In this document: positions 57,985-64,000 of the stretch, piece after piece
Layout of the letters: the number at the start of each line of letters is the position of its first letter
How positions within the stretch are numbered: position 1 is the first letter of the stretch
Origin: Nocardia xishanensis NBRC 101358
GTDB lineage: Bacteria > Actinomycetota > Actinomycetes > Mycobacteriales > Mycobacteriaceae
Assembly: GCF_001613365.1 (NCBI RefSeq)
Contig: NZ_BDCF01000002.1
Location: 434,001-498,000, forward strand
Direction of reading: 5' to 3'
Length of the DNA stretch: 64,000 bases
The notes under the pieces: generated by a model
What the model was told of the DNA's origin: nothing
Seen by the model: only the letters and a program-made list of their open reading frames with translations
The model's database searches: none
Position numbers and translations under genes: made by a program

Positions 57985-58304
57985 GGGTGACGCTGTCGAT
58001 CACTGAGGCCAATCGTGCCGTCGCGCCGCTCTCCATCCGAGTGGTCGAGGCCCGGCGAACGCCGGGCGCCCGGTCCGGTCACGCTGCTCGGCGATGCCAT
58101 TCCACGCCACCTCACCGACCGGCGGCAACGGCGCCGACACCGCCTTGCGCGACGCCGACCTGCTCCGCCGCTGCCTCACCGGAGGCCGCGACCTCCTCGG
58201 CGCGATCGGCGACTAGAGCGCCAGATGTTCGAATACGGCGCCGAGGCCGTCCGCTTCAGCCTCGAGGCGCTGCCCGCCATCGCCCCGCAGACAGAACCGG
58301 CCTG
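57985..58304 (+). pseudogene. multiply frameshifted FAD-monooxygenase C-terminus
   Basis: Pieces of one family occur in different frames in the right order: ITEANRAVAPLSIRVVEARR; then GPVTLLGDAI (the GD motif of aromatic-hydroxylase flavoproteins); then HATSPTGGNGADTALRDADL and LRRCLTGGRDLLGAIGD in the +1 frame; then ERQMFEYGAEAVRFSLEALP back in the earlier frame to the stop. At least three frameshifts and a missing 5' two-thirds show advanced decay. Confidence 0.75.
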
Positions 58305-58608
58305 ACACAAACCGAAGGTGCTGACTCTGGCCTCGGAGCCCCCATCCGGACATGGGTAAGGCAATCCGTGGGCTGCGCGGTGACGATGCATCCAGATTCT
58401 CCGGCTGACGCTCTTCGACTGAACTGCGCCCTACCGCGCACTCTGCCGCCGCGCCGGCGGTAGCTGGTGCATCTGCGTCGATAGGCCGAGACTGTTATTG
58501 GCTGCCCGCGCCATACGGCACGCGACCACACGGGTCGCGCTCGCCTCGGAACCGCCAGATCGGGCGAGGTGCGTGGATCTCCGCCTATCGACATGAAGGA
58601 GGCTGGAA
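58305..58608. other. 304-bp upstream region of the methanethiol oxidase gene
   Basis: No gene was recognised. The region ends with a strong GAAGGAGG ribosome site just before 58609. No obvious operator or promoter hexamers were picked out. Confidence 0.4.
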
Positions 58609-60015
58609 ATGAATCACTCAGACTTGGACCCGACCTTCTATCGGAGCGCAGCGGAGGCGGCGGCCGCGCCACCGGAGCGGCTCGCATACGTTGTTGCGTT
58701 CGACCGCGCGGCACAGAAGCCAGATGCGCTGTCAGTAATCGATGTGGATCCGGGCTCGGCCACCTACGGCCAGGTGGTGGGCTGGACCGAGGTACCCCAC
58801 CTGGGCAACGAGCTGCACCATTTCGGCTGGAACGCCTGCAGCAGCGCGCTGAAGCACGAGGGCCACCAGATGGAGGGGCTGGCTCGGCGGTACCTGATCG
58901 TGCCGGGTCTGCGCTCGTCGCGCCTGTACGTGTTCGACACCCAGCCCGACCCACGCCAGCCCACCCTGTCCAAGATCGTGGACAGCTCCGAGCTCGCGGC
59001 CAAGGCCGGCTACTCCCGTCCACACACGCTGCACTGCGGGCCGGACGGTGTGTTCATGACCTGCCTCGGCGGGGCAGACGGATCGGACGGGCCGGGCGGG
59101 ATCGCGCTGCTCGATCACGGCACGTTCGATGTGCTGCGGCAATGGGAGACCGACCGTGGGCCGCAATACCTCGCGTACGACGCCTGGTGGCATCTCAATC
59201 AGAACACGCTGATCAGCAGCGAGTGGGGCACCCCAGCCATGATCGAGGACGGGCTGAACCCGGAGCTGCTGCTGGCCAACAAGTACGGCCACGCGATCCA
59301 CTTCTGGGACCTCAGCGCCGGTCGGCACCAGCAGCGGATCGATCTCGGCGAGCAATACCAGATGGCACTCGAGCTGCGCCCGTCGCACGATCCGGACGCC
59401 GCTTGGGGGTTCGTCGGCGTGGTGATCTCGACCGAGGATCTGTCGGCCTCCGTGTGGCGTTGGCACCGCGACGGCGGCGTGTGGGCGGTCGACAAGGTGA
59501 TCACCATCCCGGCCGAGCCGGCCGATCCCGACCTGCTGCCGCCGGCACTGAAACCGTTCGGCGCGGTGCCGCCACTGGTCACCGACATCGACCTGTCGGT
59601 CGATGACGCATACCTCTACGTCTCGTGCTGGGGTACCGGGGAGCTGAAACAGTTCGACGTGCGCGATCCGGCAGACCCGAAAGAGACCGGGTCGGTCCGG
59701 CTCGGCGGGATCGTGGGCCGCACCGCCCACCCGGCCGCGCCGAACCAGCAGCTTGCCGGCGGCCCCCAGATGGTCGAGATCAGCCGTAACGGTCGGCGGG
59801 TCTACGTCACCAACTCGCTCTATGGCGCGTGGGACGACCAGTTCTACCCGGATGGGGTTGGCGCCTGGATGGCCGTGATGCGCATCGATCCCGACGGCGG
59901 AATGACCATCGACGAGTCGTTCTTCCCGCACGACGAGGACTTTCGAGGTCTGCGGGTGCACCAGGTGCGCCTCCAGGGCGGCGACGCTTCCTCCGACTCC
60001 TACTGCTACCGGTAG
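58609..60015 (+). CDS. selenium-binding protein 56 family / methanethiol oxidase
   Basis: A 468-aa beta-propeller protein with the conserved SBP56 blocks: PDALSVIDVDPGSATYGQVV, VPHLGNELHHFGWNACSSAL, RYLIVPGLRSSRLYVFD, PHTLHCGPDGVFMTCLG, LISSEWGTPAMIEDGL and LYVSCWGTGELKQFDV, plus His residues that bind Cu in characterised enzymes. Members oxidise methanethiol to formaldehyde, sulfide and peroxide. Full length for the family. It appears to be a single-gene unit. Its cellular role here, sulfur volatile metabolism, is inference. Confidence 0.93.
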   Translation: MNHSDLDPTFYRSAAEAAAAPPERLAYVVAFDRAAQKPDALSVIDVDPGSATYGQVVGWTEVPHLGNELHHFGWNACSSALKHEGHQMEGLARRYLIVPGLRSSRLYVFDTQPDPRQPTLSKIVDSSELAAKAGYSRPHTLHCGPDGVFMTCLGGADGSDGPGGIALLDHGTFDVLRQWETDRGPQYLAYDAWWHLNQNTLISSEWGTPAMIEDGLNPELLLANKYGHAIHFWDLSAGRHQQRIDLGEQYQMALELRPSHDPDAAWGFVGVVISTEDLSASVWRWHRDGGVWAVDKVITIPAEPADPDLLPPALKPFGAVPPLVTDIDLSVDDAYLYVSCWGTGELKQFDVRDPADPKETGSVRLGGIVGRTAHPAAPNQQLAGGPQMVEISRNGRRVYVTNSLYGAWDDQFYPDGVGAWMAVMRIDPDGGMTIDESFFPHDEDFRGLRVHQVRLQGGDASSDSYCYR

Positions 60016-60498
60016 TCGGGTCGAGCGGGGACCACTGGATCTCTACCGCGTATGCCCGGTCGGCGAAGTGTCCGCACACGTCAAACCTTGGCCACGCTGT
60101 TGGCGCTAGGAGATCCTCCCCAGAGGTGCTCGCCGAAAGCCCCAGGCGGCTTGGGGTTTGAACTCAGCAGCCTCGTCGGCGTAGCGGGACGATCGTCGTG
60201 TCGGTTGCCATGCTCGGCCGGGCTGCTTCCGGGGTGGTCGGCAACGCGACGTCGACGTGGTTGTTCTGTTCTGCCGCCCGTGGTCTCGAGCCGGATTATT
60301 CAGAGCCATCTTCTAATTAGTGTGGTGAGAGCGGGGCAGCATCCAAGGAAGGGCCTGACGATATGACTGCGGCGTTCGCGGGAGTTTCTTCCGTCCACGC
60401 AGAAGCGGGACAGCACCGCTCCTCATCCCTCTGAGTTGATTGCGCCTGTCGGTCACCAAGACGCGAAGTCCTGGTCGGCAGTCCCGAGGCCGACCCGC
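60016..60498. other. 483-bp region without a gene
   Basis: This lies between the 3' ends of methanethiol oxidase and the convergent MerR-TetR gene. A short inverted repeat (AAGCCCC...GGGGTTT near 60138-60160) might help termination. Only shadow frames otherwise. Confidence 0.45.
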
Positions 60499-61332
60499 TC
60501 AAGCGTCCGGGGCGCGGCTGGGCGGCACTGCCAGTATGCGCTCGAGGTACTGCCGGACATGATCGGCGTCGTGGCGTTCTTCATTGAGTGCCCGAGCTCC
60601 GGCTTCCGCCATGCCCATCACGATGTAGGAGACGAATTCCGCGTCGCCATCGAAGCGAAGCCCAGCATCGAGCATCGCCAGCTCGCGAGCGAGCGGTGCG
60701 ACGATCGTGTCGATCAAACGGAGGTACTCCTCGCTGAAGGTACGGTTTCCGATGGCCAAGCCCCGGACCAGGTCCATCATCGGAGCCCAATCGGCGAAGG
60801 ATTCGACGAACGCCTGCCAGCGGAAGCGCAGGCGCTCGTCCGCTGTCTGCGCTTGGCTGATGGCAGGCCAGATGTCGGCATAGAGGCGGTGGAACACCCG
60901 CTCGGCGCACGCCATGAAGATCTCCTCCTTCGAGGAGAAATGGTGGTAGAGCGTGGCCTTGCTCATTGATGCGCCGCGCGCGATTGCGCCGAGGCTCGTG
61001 CCCGCGAAGCCTGCGGTGAGAAAGCACTTGGTTGCTGCCTCGAGCAGGTCGTTGCGTCGTGCCTCGGCGACGGCGGAGTCACTGGATGCGTCGGTGTCAG
61101 GGCTCGCGTGTGACCGGATCTCGGTGAGCGGGACCCCGGCCTCGCGCAGCGCCTTGATGGTCTCCAGGGCCTTCAGGTGCTCCTGGTTGTAGATACTGCG
61201 GGTACGAGACAGGCGTTGGCCGGCCGGCATGAGTCCTTGGCGTACGTAGTACCGGATGGTCGAGACCGGCAGGCCGGAGCGTTCCGCCAGGTCGGAGACG
61301 GTCCACTGTGCATCGACGGTGTGCTCAGGCAC
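60499..61332 (-). CDS. MerR-TetR hybrid regulator (downstream copy)
   Basis: A 277-aa protein. Residues about 10-75 are a MerR-type helix-turn-helix (WTVSDLAERSGLPVSTIRYY, YNQEHLKALETIKALREAGV). Residues about 100-145 are a TetR DNA-binding domain (LLEAATKCFLTAGFAGTSLG, ASMSKATLYHHFSSKEEIF) followed by a helical TetR ligand domain. GTG 61332 overlaps the stop of the next hybrid gene by 8 bases. Both proteins are 277 aa and arose by duplication. They are upstream of and divergent from the thiolase operon and likely control it. Confidence 0.88.
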   Translation of the reverse strand: MPEHTVDAQWTVSDLAERSGLPVSTIRYYVRQGLMPAGQRLSRTRSIYNQEHLKALETIKALREAGVPLTEIRSHASPDTDASSDSAVAEARRNDLLEAATKCFLTAGFAGTSLGAIARGASMSKATLYHHFSSKEEIFMACAERVFHRLYADIWPAISQAQTADERLRFRWQAFVESFADWAPMMDLVRGLAIGNRTFSEEYLRLIDTIVAPLARELAMLDAGLRFDGDAEFVSYIVMGMAEAGARALNEERHDADHVRQYLERILAVPPSRAPDA

Positions 61333-62158
61333 GGATGTGTCCCGCCAGGACGATCTTCCAGCCGCGCCGGATGAGGTCCGAGATCTGGCCCGAGCCGGAC
61401 CTCGCGGCATAGACCAAGGCGTACTCGGCAGCCGCGAGCAGCATCTCCGCTTGCAGTCGTTCGTCACCCGCGAACGCGCCGGCCGTTTCCTGTGCTGCCC
61501 GCAGGTCGGCTTCGAGTGGCGCTCGCAGTCGCGCACGCGCTTCCTGAAGGGCTTCGTCATGGTCGGTCGTGCCACCACTCGCTTCGGCCTGTCTGAGTAG
61601 AGCGAACAGGCTGATCAGGGCGCGAAGACGGCGATGTTCGAAGAGGTCCGGGTGGCTCATCAGTCGTTCCAGCGATGGTTCGCCACCGCTCGTGGCAACG
61701 TCGTACCAGTCGAGTTCACTCGCGATGCATGCGGCCAGAAGGTCACGCTTTCCGGTGAAGTGCCGGTAGAAGGCGCCCTTGCCCACGCCGGCTCGGGCCA
61801 CCACATCTTCGATACTGGCCGCTTCGAAACCAGCGCGCAGGAAGACGGCAGACCCGGCCTCGATCAGACGCGCCCGCTGACTGGAATGCACTGGCTGATC
61901 GTCCTCGGCTCGCGCCGGTGGGGAGGTTTGGCCGGCCAGTTCCCGACGAACCTCCTGCAACGTCGCGCCTGCCTCGAGGCGACGCCTGATGTGCATCAGC
62001 CGTTCCCGGTGTTCGGGTCCGTAGTAGGCCATCGTCGGGGCGGTACGCAGCGGCTCGGGAAGCAGGCCCAGGCGCAGGTAGTGCCGGATGGTCGATGCGG
62101 GGAGACCCGACGACGAACTCAGCTCGGCCATCTTCAGGTGTCGAACACCGGTCGTCAT
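61325..62158 (-). CDS. MerR-TetR hybrid regulator (upstream copy)
   Basis: A 277-aa protein with the same order as its neighbour: MerR-type HTH (MAELSSSSGLPASTIRHYLR; YYGPEHRERLMHIRRRLEAG), then TetR HTH (LIEAGSAVFLRAGFEAASIE; RAGVGKGAFYRHFTGKRDLL) and a helical C-terminal domain. First gene of a two-gene operon transcribed away from the thiolase gene. Two different DNA-binding heads in one chain could bridge two operators or bind one composite site. Confidence 0.88.
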   Translation of the reverse strand: MTTGVRHLKMAELSSSSGLPASTIRHYLRLGLLPEPLRTAPTMAYYGPEHRERLMHIRRRLEAGATLQEVRRELAGQTSPPARAEDDQPVHSSQRARLIEAGSAVFLRAGFEAASIEDVVARAGVGKGAFYRHFTGKRDLLAACIASELDWYDVATSGGEPSLERLMSHPDLFEHRRLRALISLFALLRQAEASGGTTDHDEALQEARARLRAPLEADLRAAQETAGAFAGDERLQAEMLLAAAEYALVYAARSGSGQISDLIRRGWKIVLAGHIRA

Positions 62159-62263
62159 CTGCCCTCCTATCGCTGCAAGTCTAAGGCTCCTCGCCGGTCA
62201 GGTCCTTCCCGCCGCGGTCATTGCGTTCTCGCCGAAGGTCGTCTAGTTTCAACTCCGGAACGT

Positions 62264-62275
62264 GACGGTACCGTC
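62264..62275. promoter_or_regulatory. 12-bp palindrome at the thiolase promoter
   Basis: GACGGTACCGTC is a perfect palindrome placed immediately before TATAGT (62277-62282), a likely -10 box. A regulator bound here would block the promoter. It lies 105 bp from the divergent hybrid-regulator start. Confidence 0.6.
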
Positions 62276-62334
62276 TTATAGTTATGAGCATCGGCGGTGG
62301 CGCTGCGGATGCCGGCAAGGTGAGAGGAACAAGC

Positions 62335-63510
62335 GTGGGTGACATTGCGATCGTCGGGATCGGCGAGGTGCCGACGGCGTCGATGCCTGAGCGGACTCCG
62401 TGGGACATCGTGTTCGACACGTGCATCGAGGCGGTTGAGGACTCTGGGATCGGCAAGGACGAGATCCAGGGCGTGATCTCGGTAGCGCCGATCGCGCAGC
62501 CCGTCATCGAGACCGAACTGGCCTACGGGCAGTTGCCCGAGCGGCTGGGCCTGAGGGGTGTGCGCGATTGCGCCATGGTGAACGCGGGCGGCGCCTCGAC
62601 GTCGAACGCCCTGCGTCTGGCAGAGCAGTGGATCGCCTCAGGTATCGCCGACTCTGTGCTTGTACAGCAGGTCACCGTGCACTCGACGATGCCGCTCGCC
62701 CAGCAGATCGACGCGTTCGCTCGAGCAGGCGTCGACATGCAGTGGGAGTACCCGTACGGGACCACCTACAACATCATCATGGGGCTCCTGGCGAACCGGT
62801 ACATGTACGAGTCCGGTGCCAGCGCGGAAGACATGGCCTCGGTCGTCACCGCACTGCGCAGCTGGGCCGAGCACGATCCCTATTCGCTGTTCTACGGCCG
62901 CCCCGCTCCGTCGGTCGAGCAGGTCCTCGGCTCGGAGCTGCTCAACACCCCTCTACACAAGCGTGAGAGCAACGTCCTCGCGGACGGCGGTGCTGCCCTC
63001 GTGGTGGTGTCGGCCCAGAAGGCGAAGGAGCTCGGTACGCCGGCGGCGTACAAGCTGGGTGACTCGTCGCGCTACTTCAGCGGAACCTGCGTGGCACGGG
63101 ACTTCGACACGGTGGCCGACGGCGTGCGGGTCACCGCAGCGGAAGCGATGGCTCGCGCCGGAGTGGCACGCGAGGACATCGATCTGTGGAACGTGTATGT
63201 CGCCTACCCACTGGCACATCCGCTCATGGCGGAGAATCTCGGAGTTGCGCCTGCGGGCCAGGGGGCTCGGTACTTCGCCGAGGGGCGGATGTCGTTCGGG
63301 GGTGATATCGCCTGGTCGACGATCGGCGATGCCCCGGGTCGAGGCCACACCGGATCCGGGGTGGGAACCGCGTGCTACGTCGAGACCGCACGCCAGCTGA
63401 TGGGTCGCGCGGGAAGGCGCCAGGTCGCCGATTGCAGGTTCGTCTACCAGAACAGCGCCGGCGGCTCGGGCTTCAACAACATCGCCACTATCTGGGGAAG
63501 GGACGCCTGA
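62335..63510 (+). CDS. thiolase-fold lipid-transfer-type protein
   Basis: A 391-aa protein from GTG 62335, which has GAGAGGAAC upstream; ATG 62284 lies too near the putative -10 box. Blocks match SCP-x/Ltp-type thiolases: DIAIVGIGEVPTASMPERTP, VNAGGASTSNALRLAEQWIA, ESNVLADGGAALVVVSAQKA and the late QNSAGGSGFNNIATIWGR. The usual catalytic Cys of biosynthetic thiolases is replaced here by the NAGGAS context. Such proteins pair with an OB-fold/Zn-ribbon partner, which follows at once, and can act as retro-aldolases in sterol or acyl side-chain degradation. Confidence 0.88.
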   Translation: MGDIAIVGIGEVPTASMPERTPWDIVFDTCIEAVEDSGIGKDEIQGVISVAPIAQPVIETELAYGQLPERLGLRGVRDCAMVNAGGASTSNALRLAEQWIASGIADSVLVQQVTVHSTMPLAQQIDAFARAGVDMQWEYPYGTTYNIIMGLLANRYMYESGASAEDMASVVTALRSWAEHDPYSLFYGRPAPSVEQVLGSELLNTPLHKRESNVLADGGAALVVVSAQKAKELGTPAAYKLGDSSRYFSGTCVARDFDTVADGVRVTAAEAMARAGVAREDIDLWNVYVAYPLAHPLMAENLGVAPAGQGARYFAEGRMSFGGDIAWSTIGDAPGRGHTGSGVGTACYVETARQLMGRAGRRQVADCRFVYQNSAGGSGFNNIATIWGRDA

Positions 63511-63511
63511 G

Positions 63512-63940
63512 GTGGATTTCGACATGTCGAAGCCGGTGCCCGAGGTGCAACCCTGGACAGAGGCGTTCTGGGGAGGAACTCGGGCGGGAAAGCTGCTCGT
63601 CCAGGTCTGTCGGCAGTGCGAGGCGAGGATCTTCGCCCCCCGCAAGCGGTGCCCGGAGTGCTGGTCGGCGGACCTCGGATGGATCGAGTCGGCGGGCCGC
63701 GGACGGGTGTTCACTTTCTCGACCGCGTACTCGATGGTCGAGCCGAGGTTCATGGACGAGCTTCCCTACACCATCGCCTACATCGACCTCCCGGAAGGCG
63801 TGCGCATGATGACTCGCATTGTCGACTGCGATCCGGCCGAGGTGGCCATCGGCGCGGAGGTCGAAGTGGTCTTCCACGAACGGGGCGACTTCCGGCTTCC
63901 CTACTTCCGCCCAGCCCAGAACAGGAACATCGATGGCTGA
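63512..63940 (+). CDS. Zn-ribbon OB-fold (DUF35) partner of the thiolase
   Basis: A 142-aa protein from GTG 63512, 1 base after the thiolase stop. An N-terminal rubredoxin-like Zn ribbon (LVQVCRQCEARIFAPRKRCP then ECWSADL, four Cys) is followed by an OB fold (GRGRVFTFSTAYSMVEPRFM; YTIAYIDLPEGVRMMTRIVD). DUF35 proteins form hetero-oligomers with thiolase-like aldolases and are needed for their activity. Overlaps the next gene by 8 bases. Confidence 0.92.
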   Translation: MDFDMSKPVPEVQPWTEAFWGGTRAGKLLVQVCRQCEARIFAPRKRCPECWSADLGWIESAGRGRVFTFSTAYSMVEPRFMDELPYTIAYIDLPEGVRMMTRIVDCDPAEVAIGAEVEVVFHERGDFRLPYFRPAQNRNIDG

Positions 63941-64000
63941 CTACTCCACGATCAGCTATGAGGTCGACGGCCCGGTCGCGACCATCACGCTGAATCGCCC
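63933..64000 (+). CDS. enoyl-CoA hydratase/isomerase family protein (start only)
   Basis: ATG 63933 opens ADYSTISYEVDGPVATITLN RP before the window ends. The GPVATITLNRP motif is the standard first strand of the crotonase superfamily. It overlaps the OB-fold gene by 8 bases, so the operon continues with beta-oxidation-type chemistry. Confidence 0.85.
   Translation, partial: MADYSTISYEVDGPVATITLNR

Noticed and set aside
60138..60160. Hairpin after methanethiol oxidase as a firm terminator
   Set aside because: The stem is short and interrupted and lies over 100 bp from the stop codon, so it is only mentioned as possible.
1..64000. Insertion sequences, prophage or integrative element borders
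   Set aside because: No transposase, integrase, tRNA target site or flanking direct repeats were recognised, despite many remnants.

Overview
The window reads as chromosomal DNA of a high-GC actinobacterium, most likely Nocardia or a close relative in the Mycobacteriales. The reasons are an ESX (type VII secretion) gene group with an EspG homologue, a mycothiol/mycoredoxin-type ArsC, an F420/deazaflavin-type reductase, an Acg-family nitroreductase, many GTG starts, and GTGA/ATGA stop-start overlaps within operons. No rRNA, tRNA, CRISPR array, intact transposase or integrase was seen. Species assignment is inference.

Layout. 0-4 kb: ESX-associated group (YbaB-like protein, 845-aa WXG/PPE-like repeat-rich protein, EspG). 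4-12.9 kb: a hypothetical, a secreted peptide, an OmpR-type two-component pair, a MarR regulator divergent from a zinc-binding-dehydrogenase-like enzyme, a SnoaL-like/FMN reductase pair, and a DrrAB-type ABC exporter behind a 17-codon leader ORF. 13-20.7 kb: an arsenic island with a SigZ-like sigma factor, a Cys-rich mini-protein, an MFS exporter plus ArsO-like flavoprotein, a divergent ArsR-GNAT fusion, then arsR-acr3-arsC. 21-31 kb: DUF1877-like and unknown genes, a displaced fragment of the 0.6-3.1 kb ESX gene, a divergent deazaflavin reductase/Acg pair with DevR-like boxes, a LuxR-type regulator, a five-repeat IPT/TIG protein and an ATP-grasp protein. 31-36.8 kb: a 970-aa trypsin-vWA protein with gene remnants on both sides. 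36.8-47.9 kb: MarR/VOC pair, DUF4870 protein, a second ABC exporter, a universal stress protein, a WYL regulator divergent from an SDR, a second copy of the ArsO-MFS pair in which ArsO is internally deleted, and AraC and acyl-CoA ligase remnants. 48-64 kb: a PadR-controlled flavoprotein/ferredoxin-reductase operon, AraC, an I36-like inhibitor, a methyltransferase, YkvA, hydrolase/NmrA pair, LysR, methanethiol oxidase, two tandem MerR-TetR hybrid regulators, and the start of a thiolase/OB-fold/enoyl-CoA hydratase operon cut by the window end.

How the genes work together. Three themes stand out. First, arsenic: uptake-independent resistance by reduction (ArsC), extrusion (Acr3, MFS) and probably oxidation/acetylation of arsenicals (ArsO, GNAT), under at least two ArsR proteins. 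Second, many small divergent regulator-enzyme pairs with visible palindromic operators (MarR at 9.1 and 37.3 kb, ArsR at 17.1 kb, WYL at 43.97 kb, PadR at 48.6 kb). Several regulators look leaderless, with a -10 hexamer six bases before the start codon. Third, decay: at least ten truncated, frameshifted or internally deleted genes lie between the intact ones, mostly at 22.7, 29-36, 41.5, 45-47.9 and 58 kb, which points to an accessory, rearranging part of the chromosome.

All family assignments come from reading the translated sequences by eye. No database search was run.
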